Shown here in pieces: positions 5,136 through 6,034 of a DNA stretch of 6,034 bases. The stretch is from contig JAAZCT010000094.1 in the NCBI GenBank assembly GCA_012513165.1, positions 1 through 6,034 on the forward strand. The letters run 5' to 3'. The stretch comes from Actinomycetales bacterium. GTDB lineage: Bacteria; Actinomycetota; Actinomycetes; Propionibacteriales; Nocardioidaceae. Positions within the stretch are counted from its first letter, which is position 1. The number at the start of each line of letters is the position of its first letter. The notes below the pieces were generated by a model. It had not been told where the DNA came from. It worked only from the letters and a program-made list of their open reading frames with translations, and made no database searches. The position numbers were made by a program, and so were the translations under genes.

Positions 5136-6034
5136 TTAGACGCTTAGCCCGTTGGCCTTGCGGATCTCGTCTACTACTCGAGACATGATGTCGTTCATGC
5201 CGAAATCTTTCGGAGTGAAGACGGCCGCTACGCCAGCTTCTTCTAGCCTACGTCCATCGGACTCAGGAATGATGCCACCAACAATGACGGGCACGTCGGT
5301 CATGCCGGCGTCTTTGAGGCCCTTGATGACGTCGGGAACCAGTTCCATATGTGATCCGGACAGGATCGACAGGCCGACCACGCTGACGTCTTCGGCGACT
5401 GCTGCTGCGACGATTTCGTCAGGTGTCAAGCGAATGCCTTGATAGATGACTTCGAACCCAGCGTCGCGAGCGCGAACTGCGACCTGTTCGGCACCGTTGG
5501 AGTGACCGTCAAGGCCAGGCTTGCCCACAAGGAAGCGCAAGCGTCCACCGAGTTCTTCGCCGGTGGCCTTGACCTTCTCGCGAACGGCCGTGAGTTCAAC
5601 GCCTGCTTCAACCACGCCTGTCACTCCTGAAACTCCGGTTGGTGCCCGGTATTCACCGAATACGCCACGCAAGGTCATCGACCATTCACCGACGGTCGCG
5701 CCAGCGCGCACAGCGTTGAGGGTCGCTTCCATCAAGTTCTCGTCAGTGCCAGCGGCTTGGCTCAACGCAGCAAGAGCAGCATCGACGGCCGCTTGATCGC
5801 GTTCCGAGCGCCACTTCTGGACGTCTGCGATTGCGTTTGCTTCGGCTTCAGGATCGGCCACCATGATGGCGCCGTCGAGATCAGCGGTGAGCGGCGAAGG
5901 CTCTGTTTCGACGTAACTGTTCACGCCAACGATCTTGATTTCGCCGTCTTCGATCTTCGCACGACGTTCCGCGTGTGAAGTAACCAGCGCTTGCTTCATG
6001 TAACCGGACTCAACTGCAGCGACTGCGCCGCCCA
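5136..6034 (-). CDS. ecm: Ethylmalonyl-CoA mutase, C-terminal part (MeaA-like, B12-dependent; partial)
   Basis: The frame is open to the right edge; only the last 298 residues or so are in the window. The edge encodes GGAVAAVESGYM, a conserved stretch near the end of the acyl-CoA mutase TIM-barrel domain, so the Met codon at 5997-5999 is internal and not the start. VGVNSYVETEPSPLT follows, then a linker helix region ending in GVFGEYRAPTGV. The C-terminal cobalamin-binding domain shows the base-off/His-on signature LDGHSNG (its His codon near 5502-5504), then VVGLSILSGSH and VIVGGIIP. The 'GLSILSGSH' and 'AEQVAVRARDAGFEVIYQGIR' forms, recalled from the family, favour ethylmalonyl-CoA mutase (converting (2R)-ethylmalonyl-CoA to methylsuccinyl-CoA) over methylmalonyl- or isobutyryl-CoA mutase. 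The catalytic substrate-binding part is outside, so this choice is less than certain. It is probably the first visible gene of a unit with ferritin and the EEP protein. Confidence 0.85.
   Translation of the reverse strand, partial: GGAVAAVESGYMKQALVTSHAERRAKIEDGEIKIVGVNSYVETEPSPLTADLDGAIMVADPEAEANAIADVQKWRSERDQAAVDAALAALSQAAGTDENLMEATLNAVRAGATVGEWSMTLRGVFGEYRAPTGVSGVTGVVEAGVELTAVREKVKATGEELGGRLRFLVGKPGLDGHSNGAEQVAVRARDAGFEVIYQGIRLTPDEIVAAAVAEDVSVVGLSILSGSHMELVPDVIKGLKDAGMTDVPVIVGGIIPESDGRRLEEAGVAAVFTPKDFGMNDIMSRVVDEIRKANGLSV

Overview
The window looks like ordinary chromosome from an actinomycete-type bacterium (Actinomycetota) of moderately high GC. The best evidence is a near-textbook NucS/EndoMS mismatch endonuclease, supported by an actinobacterial-type ethylmalonyl-CoA mutase, a small CxxC 'ATP/GTP-binding protein' family member and an FtnA-like ferritin. 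Genus cannot be told from the sequence. I see no mobile element, CRISPR array, tRNA or rRNA. Coding density is high and no gene-free stretch exceeds about 105 bases.

Layout, left to right. (1) A small zinc-ribbon-like gene on the minus strand (1-232) is cut by the left edge. (2) A 74-bp AT-rich divergent spacer carries a striking inverted repeat (262-300) with a nested direct repeat. (3) A two-gene plus-strand unit follows: a DUF2975 multi-pass membrane protein (307-1053) overlapping by 4 bases a YozG-like XRE/Cro helix-turn-helix regulator (1050-1283). (4) A short hairpin (1283-1297) sits between convergent genes. (5) A 3-hydroxyacyl-CoA dehydrogenase (1307-2497, minus) has an extra helical domain at its N-terminus. 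(6) A second divergent spacer (2498-2600) leads into a plus-strand pair: a small lipoprotein (2601-2960) and nucS (2965-3642), 4 bases apart. (7) Convergent to these is a minus-strand unit, read right to left: ethylmalonyl-CoA mutase (5136 to beyond 6034, partial), ferritin (4598-5122) and a membrane-anchored endonuclease/exonuclease/phosphatase-fold protein (3667-4596). Their spacings are 13 and 1 bases, so they probably share a transcript.

How it fits together. The acyl-CoA dehydrogenase and ethylmalonyl-CoA mutase fit C4/C5 acyl-CoA assimilation (ethylmalonyl-CoA pathway, or branched-chain and butyrate metabolism). NucS is the actinobacterial post-replicative mismatch repair nuclease. In mycobacteria nucS also lies close to acyl-CoA genes, so this neighbourhood is partly conserved. 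Ferritin stores iron. The DUF2975/HTH pair is a recurrent but poorly understood module, probably self-regulated through the inverted repeat beside it. Nothing here is clearly a new system. The items most worth a second look are the operator-like repeat with its DUF2975/HTH pair, the domain order of the dehydrogenase, and the lipoprotein-nucS and mutase-ferritin-phosphatase couplings.
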